This document shows, piece after piece, positions 1 to 11,190 of a DNA stretch of 64,000 nucleotides. Positions within the stretch are counted from its first letter, which is position 1, and each line of letters starts with the position of its first letter. The notes below the pieces were generated by a model. It ran no database searches, was not told where the DNA came from, and saw only the letters and a list, made by a program, of their open reading frames with translations. The position numbers and the translations under genes were made by a program. The DNA is from Ganoderma boninense. Lineage: Eukaryota > Basidiomycota > Agaricomycetes > Polyporales > Polyporaceae. Location: the NCBI GenBank assembly GCA_002900995.3, contig CM035304.1, positions 4,094,363-4,158,362 on the forward strand, in the 5' to 3' direction.

Positions 1-1229
1 CAGGAGTTGCCCGAAAGGGGGTATAACGGGTGCACTTGCCTGGCTAGCCTGGCCTTGACGGTTTGACTTGTGCTTGTCCTTCCTCTGGAGTCGTCGTCCC
101 ACACGCGGTAAGTCCACATGCCGCGTCCTCGTTAGAACTCACATCGCTTACCTGTGCCCCCGGCTTTGCGTCCTCGTAATCGCTCGCATCCCCTGGCAGG
201 CCATCACCGGGTTCGCGGGGGAGACGTCTCTCGCAACGCCCTTGCCCTTCAAGTCTGGCTGGGGCTTGGGGTCAGACCACTCAGGCTGCTATGGTGAGTG
301 TGAGTAAGTCCGAGTCGTCATGCAGCGTAGGAACTAACACTCACTTCGGCTGCCAGGTGATCCCCAAGTGCCTGCGTCTCGCCGTGGGCTTCCATCGACA
401 CCAGCACTTCATCGTCGGACTAGGACATCTCAGCCAGTGCCTGAATATGTGCCTCAGGGTCAAGGTTGTCGTCCGAGCCGTCGTTGTCGCTGCTGTGACC
501 GTCGTCTTGGGGGTCTTGGACGTCATGCACAAGTGTTGTCTTCTCGGTTGATGCGGCCGCCGGCGTCTTCGGAGCAGAGCGCGCACCTATCGCAACGCTA
601 AGCGGTACGTCTTCATCCCCAGAATTGTTGAGGTCGGTTGCAAGCAACACGTTCCTCTCTGCTCCATGTAAGTCAGCTAATGTGTAACATAACAGACAAG
701 AACAAGAGGGCAACGTACTCCTTCCCAAGCGAGGAGGAAGATTCACCGCGCTATCCTGGGCGGCCTTCTCTGACGACTTAACCAAATCTACACCGTGCGC
801 TTTTTCAAAACCGCATGAATTCAACTCATGTTGACCGTGCTTACTAGATGCGTGCTTCGCCTTCTTGGACTTGGCGGCTGGCGGCTTGTCCTCTACGGGA
901 GAGAGGGCGCGCTTCCGCGCTGCGGAGAGGGCGTTCGCCCATACTACCCCCGAATACCGCCGGTAAGCAAGTGTCAAGTGGCTTCAACTAGGTATGAAGG
1001 GGTTCTCACCCTTTCGTTCCATCGCGGCTTGTTTAGCTTTACGAACGGGCCGATCACGAACGGGTGCGGGCCGAGCTGCAGCTGCGATCAAGCCGGTGTT
1101 GGTTTCAATAAGACACTTCTACGGTATGTCAGCTTAATGCTCGAGGGGCGCACCTTGCTGATCCTGAGCCCTTGCCGTTGAACTTGAAGGTGTCGCTGAA
1201 GTTGTGGTAGATGGCGCCGACCTCGCCAT
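1..1229 (-). pseudogene. split gene for an acidic, low-complexity protein; in-frame stop; 3' end outside window
   Basis: I do not recognise the product. The ATG at 1229 opens an exon to 1154. Introns at 1082-1153, 944-1009 and 659-718 have GT/AG ends and keep one reading frame, giving a Lys/Arg/Ala-rich N-terminus (RPVRKAKQAAMERK) followed by an acidic Ser/Asp stretch (SSDNDGSDDN). The frame meets TAG at 420-422. Coding-like sequence continues beyond it (SDDEVLVSMEAHGETQ) to a GTGAGT donor near 350 and a further exon below 290 running toward the left edge. Either the TAG is the true end and the rest is chance, or it is a nonsense mutation. The basic-then-acidic composition resembles N-terminal regions of agaricomycete DUF6532 proteins, but no domain confirms that. 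It is divergent from the Plavaka copy starting near 1.3 kb. Confidence 0.45.
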
Positions 1230-1319
1230 TACTGTGGTGTATATTCACGAGCGATAAGAGGAGAGATAATGAAGTTGAAGGGGAAATTAGCAAAAAATGA
1301 GTTGGCCGGTGGCAGAATG

Positions 1320-4300
1320 TGAGTGCGTGGACCCCTTATATGTTGTTTCGAAGAGTCTCAACCGCAGCATTGTCTCGTTTTGCCTGCGTAGCCCAGCATA
1401 GCCCAGACGTACCGCTTAAACCGAATTTGTTCGTGGCTCGATGCCCATGGAGTCGAGACGCTTGGCCTCGAAAGCCGAATTTGTTCCATTGCCTCGTTGC
1501 ACTTGCTCAGTCACCACCACCACCACCGCGAGGATCCCCCCCTAGCAACGCTCCCGCTCCCGAGTCCCGAGCCCACACCATTCACCAACTCAGGCTGGTC
1601 GAATCACCTCTCGCAGACAAGGGACCCGAGATGTATTGCAGTGCGTGACGAGGAGGAAGCTATTGAGCGTGCTTTCCTCTCAGGACTTGCGCCTGCGGGT
1701 TCCGGCTCAACGGTCTGCGGCCATGATGGCGCCCAGTCTAGGGGCACTCTCGACCCCGAGGATGTGGACATGGACCTTCCCGACCTCCCGGACTGGGACG
1801 TCGATTCCCCTCCAATCCTTTTTGCCGGTGACTACTTCGGGGCCTATGCCTCCGACGAGGACCTCTATCGCTCTGATGGCTCTGTCTCCCGCCCAGGATC
1901 CCCATCCGAAAATTCTGAATTCAATGCGGATGATGAGGATGGATGGGAGCCTCCCCCTGAGGTCTTGCCGGGCACTGCTGCCTCATCGCTTGTTGGCGAC
2001 CCCCTCCATAGTGCCCACCACGCTCGTCCCTTCACGCCACCTCCCGTCTCTGACGACTCGGACCCCGCGGATGCCTCCCAATCGCCGGACATCCGTGCTG
2101 ACATCGAAGCTGAAACAACGACGAAGACTCACGTTGTGCCCTATGGGAAGAGCGCATTAGCTGGCGCTCCTGTACCTGGCGTCGCAGCAGAGCGGGCTGG
2201 ACATGTACGCTACGGCGAGGAGCTGCAGTCGGAGGATCCCCGTCGTCCCATCTACTGGCCATTTACATCGAAACTTGACTGGGAGGTTGCTCGGTGGGGG
2301 AAGAAACGCGGCCCCGGATCAACTGCGTTCACGGAGCTACTTGAGATTGATGGCGTGAGCATGCTATTCAAGGGATGTCCTTATTTCATCCTGAATTCCC
2401 TGTCCTAGGTTGCAGAGAAGCTTGGCCTGTCGTTCACGAACTCGCGCGGCCTGAATATGATTATTGACAAGCGTATGTCATCTGGGCGTCCTCCCTTTGA
2501 GCGCCACGAGATCGTCGTTGCTGGTGAAGCTTTGGAGGTCTACTATCGCGATGTATTGTCGTGCATCCAAGCGCTGTTCGGGGATCCCGAGTTTACCGCG
2601 GATCTACTTCTCACTTCTGAGCGCCACTTCACGGACGAGGAGCGGGAAGTACGCGTTTACTTTGAGATGAACACAGGGCAATGGTGGTGGAGAGTACAGG
2701 TGCGTCCGCTATTCTGATATCACTTCACCAGTCACTGATCAGAATGCTTGCAGGAAGCTCTAGATCGTCAACGCGAGGGGGCCACTGTCATCCCCATCAT
2801 TATCGCTTCCGACAAGACTCAACTTACCCTCATTGGCAACAAGACCGCTTACCCCGTCTACATCACAATCGGAAATCTCCCAAAGCGTATCCGGTCCAAA
2901 CCTTCCCGTCACGGGCAGATCTTGCTGGCGTACTTACCAGCATCGAAGCTCGAGCACATCGCGAACAAGGCCGTGCGTCGCCGTACCCTTGCCAACTTGT
3001 TCCATGCCTGTCTCGGGCATGTCCTCGCTCCCTTGAAATCCGCTGGGGTCGATAGAATTCAGCTCGCGAGAGGCGACGGTGTGAAGCATCGTGGTCATCC
3101 CATCTTTGCTATCCATGTTGGCGACTACCCAGGGCAGCTTCTTGCCACCGGATGCAAGAATGGCGAGTGCCCGAAGTGTCCCGTGCCTCGCGCGGAGTTG
3201 GGCGTCACCACGGACACCTCGTGCCCCCTCCGTGACCTCGCGCAAATGCTCGACGCCCTTTCAGCCCTCGATGAGGGCCCACGCGCGTACACACGGGCCT
3301 GTCGCGAGGCCGGGATTAAGCCAATCTTTCATCCCTTCTGGGAGGAGCTTCCGTTCGCCAACATCTTCCTCACCATCACGCCCGACCTCCTACATCAACT
3401 TTATCAAGGCGTCATCAAGCATCTCATCGCGTGGCTGAAAGAGGCTTACGGGACGACAGAAATTGACGCGCGGTGCCGCCGCCTGCCTGAGAACCACTCG
3501 CTCCGCCACTTCTCCAAAGGTATCTCAAAGCTCTCGCGTGTCACGGGGAAGGAGCATCAAGATATATGGCCTCCCGCCCCGCAATGGCGTCTCGCCAGTC
3601 CGCATCGAGAGTGCCACGCGCGCCCTCCTCGACTTCTTATGTTACGCTGCTTACCCCACGCACACATCTCGGACACTCAAGCTTCTCGACGACGCCCTGA
3701 AGCGGTTCCATGCCAACAAGTCCGTTTTTGTCGATCTCGCCATCCGAGAACACTTCAAGTTACCCAAGCTTCACTTCCTCGACCACTACCGCCGATCAAT
3801 CGAGATGTTCGGCACCACTGACAACTACGATACACAGCATTCGGAGCGCCTTCACATTGATTTCGCAAAGGAGGCCTTCCGAGCGACGAACGGAAAGGAC
3901 GAGTTGTCGCAAATGACGCTCTGGATGGAGCGTAAGGAGAAGATCGAGCGCCACGAGACATACATCAACTGGTGCATTCATCAAGAAGGTATGTACTCTA
4001 CTCTAGTGAGTGCGTCGATCTTTTCTGACATTTGTTCTTTTCTAGAGCGGCGAGAAGCAGCAATGCCGTCCAGCAGGTAGGCACCTTTTCTTATTTGATG
4101 TCCAGCTGTCCGGTTGGCGCACTCACGTGTATCTTCTAGTGCTCCCCTCCTGCCTGTCAACGTAACAACCCGGCGCCCTCCTGGTTGTCCGCGCCAGGAC
4201 ACTGGGGCGCAGGACGACCACAAGCCCCCTCTTGAGATGACGCGGCATCCTTCAGTGAGAGGTGTGTCGCTCCATGACCTCGTTGAGAAATACGGGGCGA

Positions 4301-4924
4301 CTTTCTTCCGAGATGCCTTGAAGTGGTTCATTGTCGCGCACAACAGTTCAGAATCGCTCACGCGCGCTCAGGTTGAATCGCCGCGGCGGCAATCTATTTC
4401 CCTTTCAGCAAAATTCCTGTATGGCATCGGATGAAGTTCTGGATCAGCGACCCCTATGACCTTACGAAACGCATCCTTCCGATCTGCGACACAACTCACG
4501 CCCACCCCGAACGTGGAGGTAAGTATGATACAACTGTTCCTGGACGCTTCGACACAGTTCTCGTAAATGATGGGACTGGCGGTGTCGCTGGTGTGCAAGG
4601 TGCGCTCAATTCTGGCGCACTTCCGGCGCTGTTCACAAACAGCGCCCGTGCATTCCCTCGCTTTCTTGCCTACGTAGAGTGGTTCACACCGTTTCCTTCT
4701 GTTCCTGGTAACGGTCATGGCTTGTACAAGATCAAGCGTTCTGTCCGGAATGGGAGTCGATTGGCTAGCATTATCCCCGTTGAAAATATTGTTCGCTCTT
4801 GTCATTTATTCCCAGATTTTGGACGCACGGTACCTCGTAGACAGCGGCTAACGTCCTTGATAAATGTGCAGCATTCTATGTAAATCCGTTCGTAGATAGA
4901 CATACATTTAAGTTAATCTGTTGA
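1320..4924 (+). mobile_element. Plavaka transposon, copy 1 (best preserved)
   Basis: Transposase gene of a Plavaka element, a CACTA/CMC-superfamily DNA transposon of agaricomycetes. The acidic Pro/Ser-rich N-terminal region (about 1500-2230) leads into the conserved core. Introns at 2355-2408 and 2700-2753 join exons in frame. Hallmarks seen: SGRPPFERHEIVVAGEA, WWWRVQ before the second intron, SDKTQLT, a GECPKCPVP zinc-ribbon-like loop, HPFWEELPFANIF, ITPDLLHQLYQGVIKHL, SERLHIDFAKEAFRATN, AYVEWFTPF and a terminal VNPFVDRHTF. Lesions: frameshifts near 1485 and 3565 (the latter apparently a small deletion, since the expected segment between QDI and GLPP is missing), one near 4385, one near 4845. 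Possible introns follow HQEG (about 3988) and near 4080. The 5' end is uncertain. The element is recent but probably not autonomous. Confidence 0.88.
2748..3570 (+). CDS. Plavaka transposase core exon (part of copy 1)
   Basis: Longest uninterrupted coding stretch of the copy 1 transposase. It opens just after the acceptor at 2753 with EALDRQREGATVIPI and carries SDKTQLTLIGNKTAYPVYIT, GDYPGQLL, the Cys pair in GECPKCPVP and ITPDLLHQLYQG, all family hallmarks. The frame continues to 3821, but homology to the family switches to the next frame after about 3565 (NGVSPVRI, RALLDFLCYAAYP). The true protein is therefore broken there, and the C-terminal part of this reading frame after TGKEHQDI is not genuine. 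Alone it would be a truncated transposase. Confidence 0.85.
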
Positions 4925-5229
4925 CAATTATCGCTACGTTCTTACGAAGATCCCAATTATAAAGGTCATGAAACAAATAACGTGCCTTAGACGTGTTATT
5001 GAACGTTAGAAGGCCAGAAGATATACTTCGGCGCTCGTTAGGGATTGAGGTTTTCCCTGATGGATCCCAGCAGAATTGCTTACCTAGCGGCGCCGAAGGG
5101 ATGGGATCTCGAGTTGGTAGCCGACGGATGAAGCGACGCGAGGGGAGACGGGGTGGCAGAGGCAGAGGTTGAGCGAGGAAGCAATTCCAGCTTGCCGCGA
5201 CGCATCTGCGGCGTGGGGCTACGGAGGCA

Positions 5230-6262
5230 AAGATAGCATCCATCAGCATCGATGCATTTCGAAGGGCTTGGATAATGGGACATACGTGACGTAGAGTTTT
5301 GTGAGATAGTCCGAGGCCGCCTCCACTGTCCTGACCGACGTTCCCGTGGAGGCCTGGTGTTTACGGGACGTTGATAATCGAGCGGTTCTCGGTGTTGCAC
5401 AGTAGCAAACACGGTGATTAGAACAGCGGCGCAAGTAGCCTTTGTGACAGTTTCGGCCGACCTTGATACGCATATGGGACGCGGCGGCGCGAACGAGCAT
5501 GAACGGCACGCGGAACGCGGATGATGTCCTAGGCTTCGTCGGGGGTTGTATGCAGCATATGATCGCCCGTAAAGCCGGCGTTGTTCACGATGTGGTTGAT
5601 CTTGCCAAACTTCCTGCAGATGGGCGGGGGTCACCATCAGCGTCCAAGGTTCTGTCTCCCTGAGCCTTCAGGACCAGTGCAAAAGACGCGGTACGTACTG
5701 GATCGTGGTGTTGACAAATTTTCAGGAGTTTCATCGGCGGACTTGATCTCGTCGACAACGGCTTGCGCCTTCTTCTCATCAGGACTGTAGGACAGAGAGT
5801 ATCACATGAAAACGCGCGCGCAAGGTGAATGGAACATAGCCGGTGAAGAGCATCAGCACGGCACGGAATGGGTAGCTGCTGGTATGGGACGGGACGCACT
5901 CGGTAACGACAACCTTCGTGCCTTCCTTGTGAAAGAGCGGGACGACGCTGCGGTAGATTCCCTAGGTGGTACGACTGGTGACCATGCCGCGCCCACAATG
6001 GCACCATAGGGTGTCGGGAGAGGGAAAGCGAGGTTCGGGGCGTACCTGGGTAGCACCTGCATGGGGGAACGGACGGACAATGAGCTTAGCGGGCCCCAAT
6101 CAGACTTCTCGCCGCCGTCCGAGCGGGTTGGTGGGTCGCCGCGCTCGCGCTGGAACGCACCAGTAACAATTGCCGCTTCGCCGGCGAGAAGACCGCGAGG
6201 GTGGGCGCCAGAGAGGTGGGTAGCAACTTGTGCAACACGATCGGGCTTCGGCCATGTCGGTG
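5230..6262 (-). pseudogene. short-chain dehydrogenase/reductase (FabG-like), decayed
   Basis: Reading the minus strand from about 6262, exon pieces spell a Rossmann-fold SDR: GLLAGEAAIVTG, then a small exon GTGCTACCCAG giving ATQ, then GIYRSVVPLFHKEGTKVVVT, DEKKAQAVVDEIK, and FGKINHIVNNAGFTGDHMLH with the family NNAG motif. Intron ends GT/AG flank several pieces (near 6166, 6050 and 5830). TAG replaces an expected Trp after TTPDEA near 5532, another stop follows IINVP near 5370, and the catalytic Ser/Tyr-Lys region after GLHGNVGQ is not recognisable. An ATG at about 6285 is one base out of frame with exon 1. The closest family is fungal 3-oxoacyl reductase-like SDRs, NAD(P)H-dependent. Clearly a dead single-copy gene, not a transposon. 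Confidence 0.75.
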
Positions 6263-6304
6263 CGGTTCAATGGAGAGTTTGGTTTGGAGTGATGGCGAGC
6301 GAAT

Positions 6305-6616
6305 CTAGAGCATAGATATAGGATAGAGCCGGTGCGATGGAGCAGGAAAAAAGGAACATGCCTCTAAATGTTTCCTTCGTCGCTCCTCCCTTTCCAAAAA
6401 CTCCCGCGCGCCATCTCTCTCCTCCAGGACAACGCCCTGGGGTAACGGTCTTGAGCTAAAGGCAGGTGCATAGTCGTCGTTATCCTCCTCTTCCGCCTCC
6501 CACTCACGACCGGCCAAGGGTTCCGACTGTTTTGACAGCGACGGCGGGATCTGCGGCCAATTGAGGAAGGAATTTGGGGTCCTATCGTCTGCACAGGTTC
6601 GAGGCATTGTCAAAAG
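6305..6616 (-). CDS. hypothetical acidic small protein or last exon
   Basis: Open minus-strand frame whose ATG gives MPRTCADDRTPNS and continues through an acidic patch (EWEAEEEDNDDYAPA) and a charged helix-like stretch (EERDGAREFLEREERRRKH) to a stop at 6305. Composition looks coding and unlike its flanks. No domain is recognised. It could be the end of a gene with upstream exons between 6.6 and 7.2 kb. Support is modest because no homologue or splice evidence fixes its start. Confidence 0.3.
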   Translation of the reverse strand, partial: LLTMPRTCADDRTPNSFLNWPQIPPSLSKQSEPLAGREWEAEEEDNDDYAPAFSSRPLPQGVVLEERDGAREFLEREERRRKHLEACSFFPAPSHRLYPISML

Positions 6617-6670
6617 TATCGTCTTGTTCGGCTGGCGGGACTTGAGGCAGCAAGTGTGCAGGGATATCAC

Positions 6671-7480
6671 GTCAATTCATAGCGATCGTGGCCGTAAAAA
6701 AGCTGCATGCGAAGAGAGCTGGAAGAGAGTTCCAAGCGTAAGTGAGAGCCAGAAGTGAGCTTGAGTTCCTGGGCTACGAAGTAGACCAGGTCTTGGGGCT
6801 ACAAATAACGCCTCAAGTGACGGTAACGTCACTCCCACGTGTTGTAACTTGTGACCGGATTATCAACCACCAGCGACCACGCAGTGCCTGTGAAGCACCC
6901 AGCCTTCACTCGCTCAGAACCCGCGTAGGATGTCTTCCACATGGTTATCACGTCCAAACCCTGTCATGCTCCGAGAAGCATCCCCGAGGACCAATCCGCC
7001 CTCGCTCGCACGCAGATGCAAGAGGATGCCCCCCCCCACGCGCAATCCATCCAAGGTACGACGACAGCGTCGGTAACTGTCACCGCCACTCTCTTCCTAT
7101 CTGCAGAATCCACCCGGCCACCGCTCAGATTTCCACCATGATTGCGATCTCACCCTTCCTTCCAGCAGTTCCCTTCCTCTCTCCCCTCTGCTTCCGTCGC
7201 GATCTCCACCGAAATGGCCCTGCACGCCTCAGCTTGTGGCGTCGTCCTCTCCAGCCATCCATCCATCTCTTGTTCCGGTTCCAAGAAACATATTCCCACA
7301 CATGGTACCGGTCCGAGCACATGCATTTGTATTAATGGCGGAACACTGACAGTTGGCATTCTTTCGTCCTGCCCAGCATTCCACCCACCGCTTGCTCCGC
7401 GGACCTCCGTACAGCCAATTGCCGTCCGAGATGCGCATGGCGACAAAAACCCCAAGAAGACGAAAACGCTCAGGTGGATG
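6671..7480. other. stretch without a supportable gene
   Basis: Several overlapping Ser/Pro/His-rich frames occur on both strands, none with a recognisable motif or convincing splice structure. The right part (about 7200-7480) may be the eroded 5' edge of the Plavaka fragment that follows, since the minus frame runs on from it, but similarity to the family stops near 7500. Confidence 0.4.
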
Positions 7481-8200
7481 AAAGACTAATCCCCCTGTAC
7501 ACATCTCGCTGTAATACTGCTGACCGCCTCGCTTGATATTGACAGGTTCGTATATGATCAAGTCTTTGAAGGGGTTGTTCCCGATCAGGTCAGCGATACA
7601 TGCCACGGGACCGCGCCGCCATAACTCCACGTCCTCGATAAGAAATTCCTCCCTTGCACCAGGGACATCGCCAGTAACCGTGGTATTATCGTAAGTATAG
7701 GCTGTCCCCACGGGCAACGTATCCATCATCTTCAGCCTTCTATCTTTGTTCTTGAATGACGGCGTTTCAATGTTCCCAGTCTACTCCCGATGTAAGGACA
7801 TGCGCAATATGATGCATGGCCTAAGGAACTCACATTCTCAAGCTTTAGATAATCGTCTGTCCCACTCTCTGGCGTTCGGCGTATCCATTTTACCAAGCCC
7901 CCACTCCTTCCAATCTCGGAACAGCGAGTACGGATGTTCTCACATGGAGTCCTGCTAGGCGAAGAGATCGCGGAAGCCGACCACTCCACGGCCTTCGGGG
8001 GCTGTGACGAGTTTACTTGATTTACGTCGACCTCCTCGACGGTCACTCGACGTCATTTGGGTAGGGTGATGAAGGCAGATCATTGACCTCTGGCCAAGGA
8101 ATAGAAGGTTCAGGTAGTGGCCGCACTGGGGGGGCGTGAAGGTCGACTGGCTTGGCAGGCGATACGTCTCTGCGTGGGAGCTGCTCGCCGGGACAATTAG
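7480..8200 (-). mobile_element. Plavaka transposon, copy 4 (N-terminal half only)
   Basis: Minus-strand relic of the N-terminal half of a Plavaka transposase. From 8200 downward: a Pro-rich segment, TVEEVDVNQVNSSQ, LVKWIRRTPESGTDDYLKL with an intron start after it near 7833, then MMDTLPVGTAYTYDNTTVTG, ELWRRGPVACIADLIGNNPF and YYSEMCTGG. These match the region preceding the SDKTQL core in other copies. A one-base frame change lies near 8046. The core and C-terminus are missing; sequence after about 7500 is no longer alignable. It ends about 200 bp upstream of the F-box gene, so it may sit in or near that promoter. Confidence 0.75.
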
Positions 8201-8407
8201 AAAACTCTAGAAAAAGCGGGAAGATTCCTTGTCGTACGGCGCGGGCCGGACGAGTTGCCTGGGCCGGACGTTGAACTTGGACGCGTTATTTGGCTCTGTT
8301 GACGTGAAGCCAACGTATGTGTCGGAGGGCAACGCCTACGCCACTCTTCGTCCATCCCTCTTGTACCATACCATCCTCTCTCACACGACTCGATACACTG
8401 TATAGTC

Positions 8408-10082
8408 ATGTCCAGCCCCCTTTTTTCTTGCTATGACTTGTTGAGAATGATCTGTCAGGAGCTCAGACCTGTGTACCCGAGCGACGAAATGCCCGACGTC
8501 TACACCTTCAGTGATGTCCCCGATGCGCTTACGAACAGCCGTAGACAGGCAAAACAAGACCTGGCATCCTTAGCTCTGGTATCCCGCGCCTTTTCTGAAC
8601 ACGCCTTGGATGCTCGTTGGGAAGTCCTGAATGATCTTGCGCAACTCTTCCTGGTCCTTCCCTCTTACAGGCGACGCTTTTCCGAGTCTTCATGCACAGT
8701 ACGTATCAGCGACGGATGGTCTGCATAGAATGACCGCTCAATATCTTGTCTCCTAGCGCTGGGTCCAGAGGATGACAGAGGAAGATTGGGCTCGTTTGTG
8801 GTCGTATTCCTCCCGCGTCAGGGAGTTACACATCGACGGGCGCGAGCCCGACGCGTACCGCGACTGCATGCTAAGGGTCCTCTTAGGCGGAGCTGGCAAG
8901 GGGGTAGAGTCCCTCTTCCCCAAACTTCGACGGCTCAGACCGTTGTTTCTTCAACCCGAGCAGGCTCTGCATGTCTCAGATCTGCTCGTCCCACAACTCC
9001 GCTCCTACGCCACGTCGCTGCGCGTCTTCCAGGGCTTCTCCGGCCGCTCAGATGAAGACCTCTTGAGCATATCCCTCTCTATGATGGCCTCTCGAACACC
9101 AGACCTGCGAGAATTCATCCTCTTGGACGAGGGCAACAGCAGCGTCAAGGTCAGGGAAGATCACATACAGGATCTTAGCCGCTTCCCTAACCTACAGAAG
9201 TTTGTTTCGAAATGCCCACTGGAGCGCGACGCGCAGAGGAGCATTGATGTCTTTCATCATCTGAAGCACCTCGATATCAACGTGGACCATCGCAGCATAG
9301 ACGCGACTCCCATGGGCAATGTCCCCCCTCTGGAGCTGCCAGAGTTGGAAGTCCTTATGATCCGCGGCGTCCTAGCCAATGTCTCAGAATTCTTGAGCCA
9401 GATGAACGCGCCCCTCATCCACTCCGCTACATTCGCGATTACATCTTCTACCCAAGCCCCCGTCTCTCCTGAAACTTTACAGGTCTTCATCCATTTTGTC
9501 AGAAGGTGGCTTCCCTGCGGCATCAGCAGGTTCACGTTAAGCTGCAACTCACTATCCCACAATGCGCTCGTTTTCAATCCAGTTGTCCTCAACTTCTGGG
9601 ACCCGATAGGTTCCTTTGCCGAGCTCGAGGAACTATCCATCAGCTTCAGCCAGTCTTTTGTTGCGGTCTCAGACAAGGAGATCATCACACTCTCAGAAGG
9701 ATTGCGCAAACTGCGCTTCTTCGAGCTGCGTTACGCTCACAATTGCGCTCGGACGAGGCCCACGGTCAAGACACTGGTGGCACTTGCTACCAGTTGCCCG
9801 AAGCTGGCCCACCTGCACCTCGCGGAAATGGATTTAGACATGCCCATCGAGGACGTGGAGGCTACTATGGCGCCGGAGGCCACCGCGCTGCGTCACAGAC
9901 TCGGTGTACTGAACATCGACTGCCTACGTGGTTCAGAGCCCCAGGACCCGTCGTTCTTCCTATTACAACTCAAGCGTTTATTCCCTGACCTGTGCACCGT
10001 GGGGCCACCAGACGCTGTACCTACAGGCTGCGACGACATTCTGAGGACGCATGTAAACAGGTTTTTAGCTCGCATAAGGTGA
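8408..10082 (+). CDS. F-box/leucine-rich-type protein, 538 aa, intact
   Basis: Two exons, 8408-8698 and 8757-10082, joined across a 58-bp GT-AG intron in phase 0, give 538 residues. The N-terminus (CYDLLRMICQEL, then SLALVSRAFSEHALDARW) has the layout of the divergent F-box of agaricomycete proteins: a helix, then L-ALVSR-F---AL--LW. The rest is a series of irregular leucine-rich segments (RVRELHIDG, LRRLRPLFLQ, LKHLDINVD, ELEVLMIRGVL, LAHLHLAEMDLD) typical of the partner leucine-rich-like domain. F-box proteins of this sort recruit substrates to SCF ubiquitin ligases, but most members of this expanded family have no known target. The start is the first ATG and no upstream in-frame ATG is needed. 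No lesions seen. Confidence 0.85.
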
Positions 10083-11190
10083 CGAATATGTTCGAGTAGC
10101 ATAGAATAGCATCTATGTATTCTGATACTATCAAGGACGTGGTGAGAATAGACTTCGAGTTTCAGAGTTGTCGCCACCGCCTCCTCCTCCGAGTCCGCCA
10201 TCCTTGCGTGACCACCACGATGGTGGTGCGTCCTTGCGCTGGGTGTGCTGTCCAACACGATGGCGCCTCCTGAGGTGCATCGGGTGGCAGGCCCTGGCCC
10301 GCCACATCGTACCCTGCGGACAATATGGCAAGTGCGATCAGGATGGTAGGCCGTTTTAGCAGAGCAAACGTAGTAGACATGAATTATAGGTGCAGCGGAC
10401 ACGAAGCACATCTAGGGAAGGACTTCAGGCAGCACCGCGTGAGGCTTCATGGTCGCAACGACAATGCATCCGGCATCCATGCAATCTGAAACAGATCAGC
10501 ATCAGCTTAGCTAAAGGGTGACTGCGCATGCTCCTACCTGGACTAAACAATGGTCGTGTTGTGCGTGTTTGAGCCGAGCTATATGAGTACGCAAGTGATC
10601 TGCCGCACTGTCCCGGTTCGTAATTCCCTACGACCTGGGACGGACCTGGGACGAGTTGGCGGCTTGACAGGAACTGTGGTTGACGGGCGAGAGTGTCTTG
10701 CTTTCACAGCGAGGACCGTAACTGAATGCGTGATGTGGCAAGACGTGGTCAGCTCAAACAGATGTACTCGCCAGTGTTGCGTACCGGGAAAGGTCGTTTC
10801 ACGGCGCTGCGTAAGCGAAGGCCAGGGACAGACTGGGAGGTGAGTCAGCAAAAAATTTGAATATCCGTACTAGACGTTGGAAGGCAACGTGGGGTCCTGA
10901 AACATGTGGAAGTCAATGTGTATATTGAGAAAGAACTCAACACAGTCGTCGCAAACGGTCTCCGATGACCAGTTAGGGTCAACGTCATCAAGGCCGTACT
11001 TGGGAATGTGATGACATGAGCGGAGAAGGGTGATTTCCGACACGATAGAGTGGCGTCGACGCTTGTTGCTGGTGGAGTGGCTGGTAATAACACTGAAGAA
11101 GCCGCTTCGCGGTTATGGTCCACGAAAGGAGCGGAACCACTGAGGGGATGAGAGTGGTTGCAACCGTGTGCAGGGAGGTTGGAAATTGAT
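10083..11190. other. intergenic stretch, no supportable gene
   Basis: Short competing frames on both strands with low-complexity composition (for example a GGAGGCGG-type run near 10180) and no recognised motif. It separates the F-box gene from the 3' end of Plavaka copy 2, with which the right part may belong. Confidence 0.4.

Noticed and set aside
10131..10851. Overlapping ORFs on both strands after the F-box gene
   Set aside because: Each covers the other, no recognised motif, no splice continuity.
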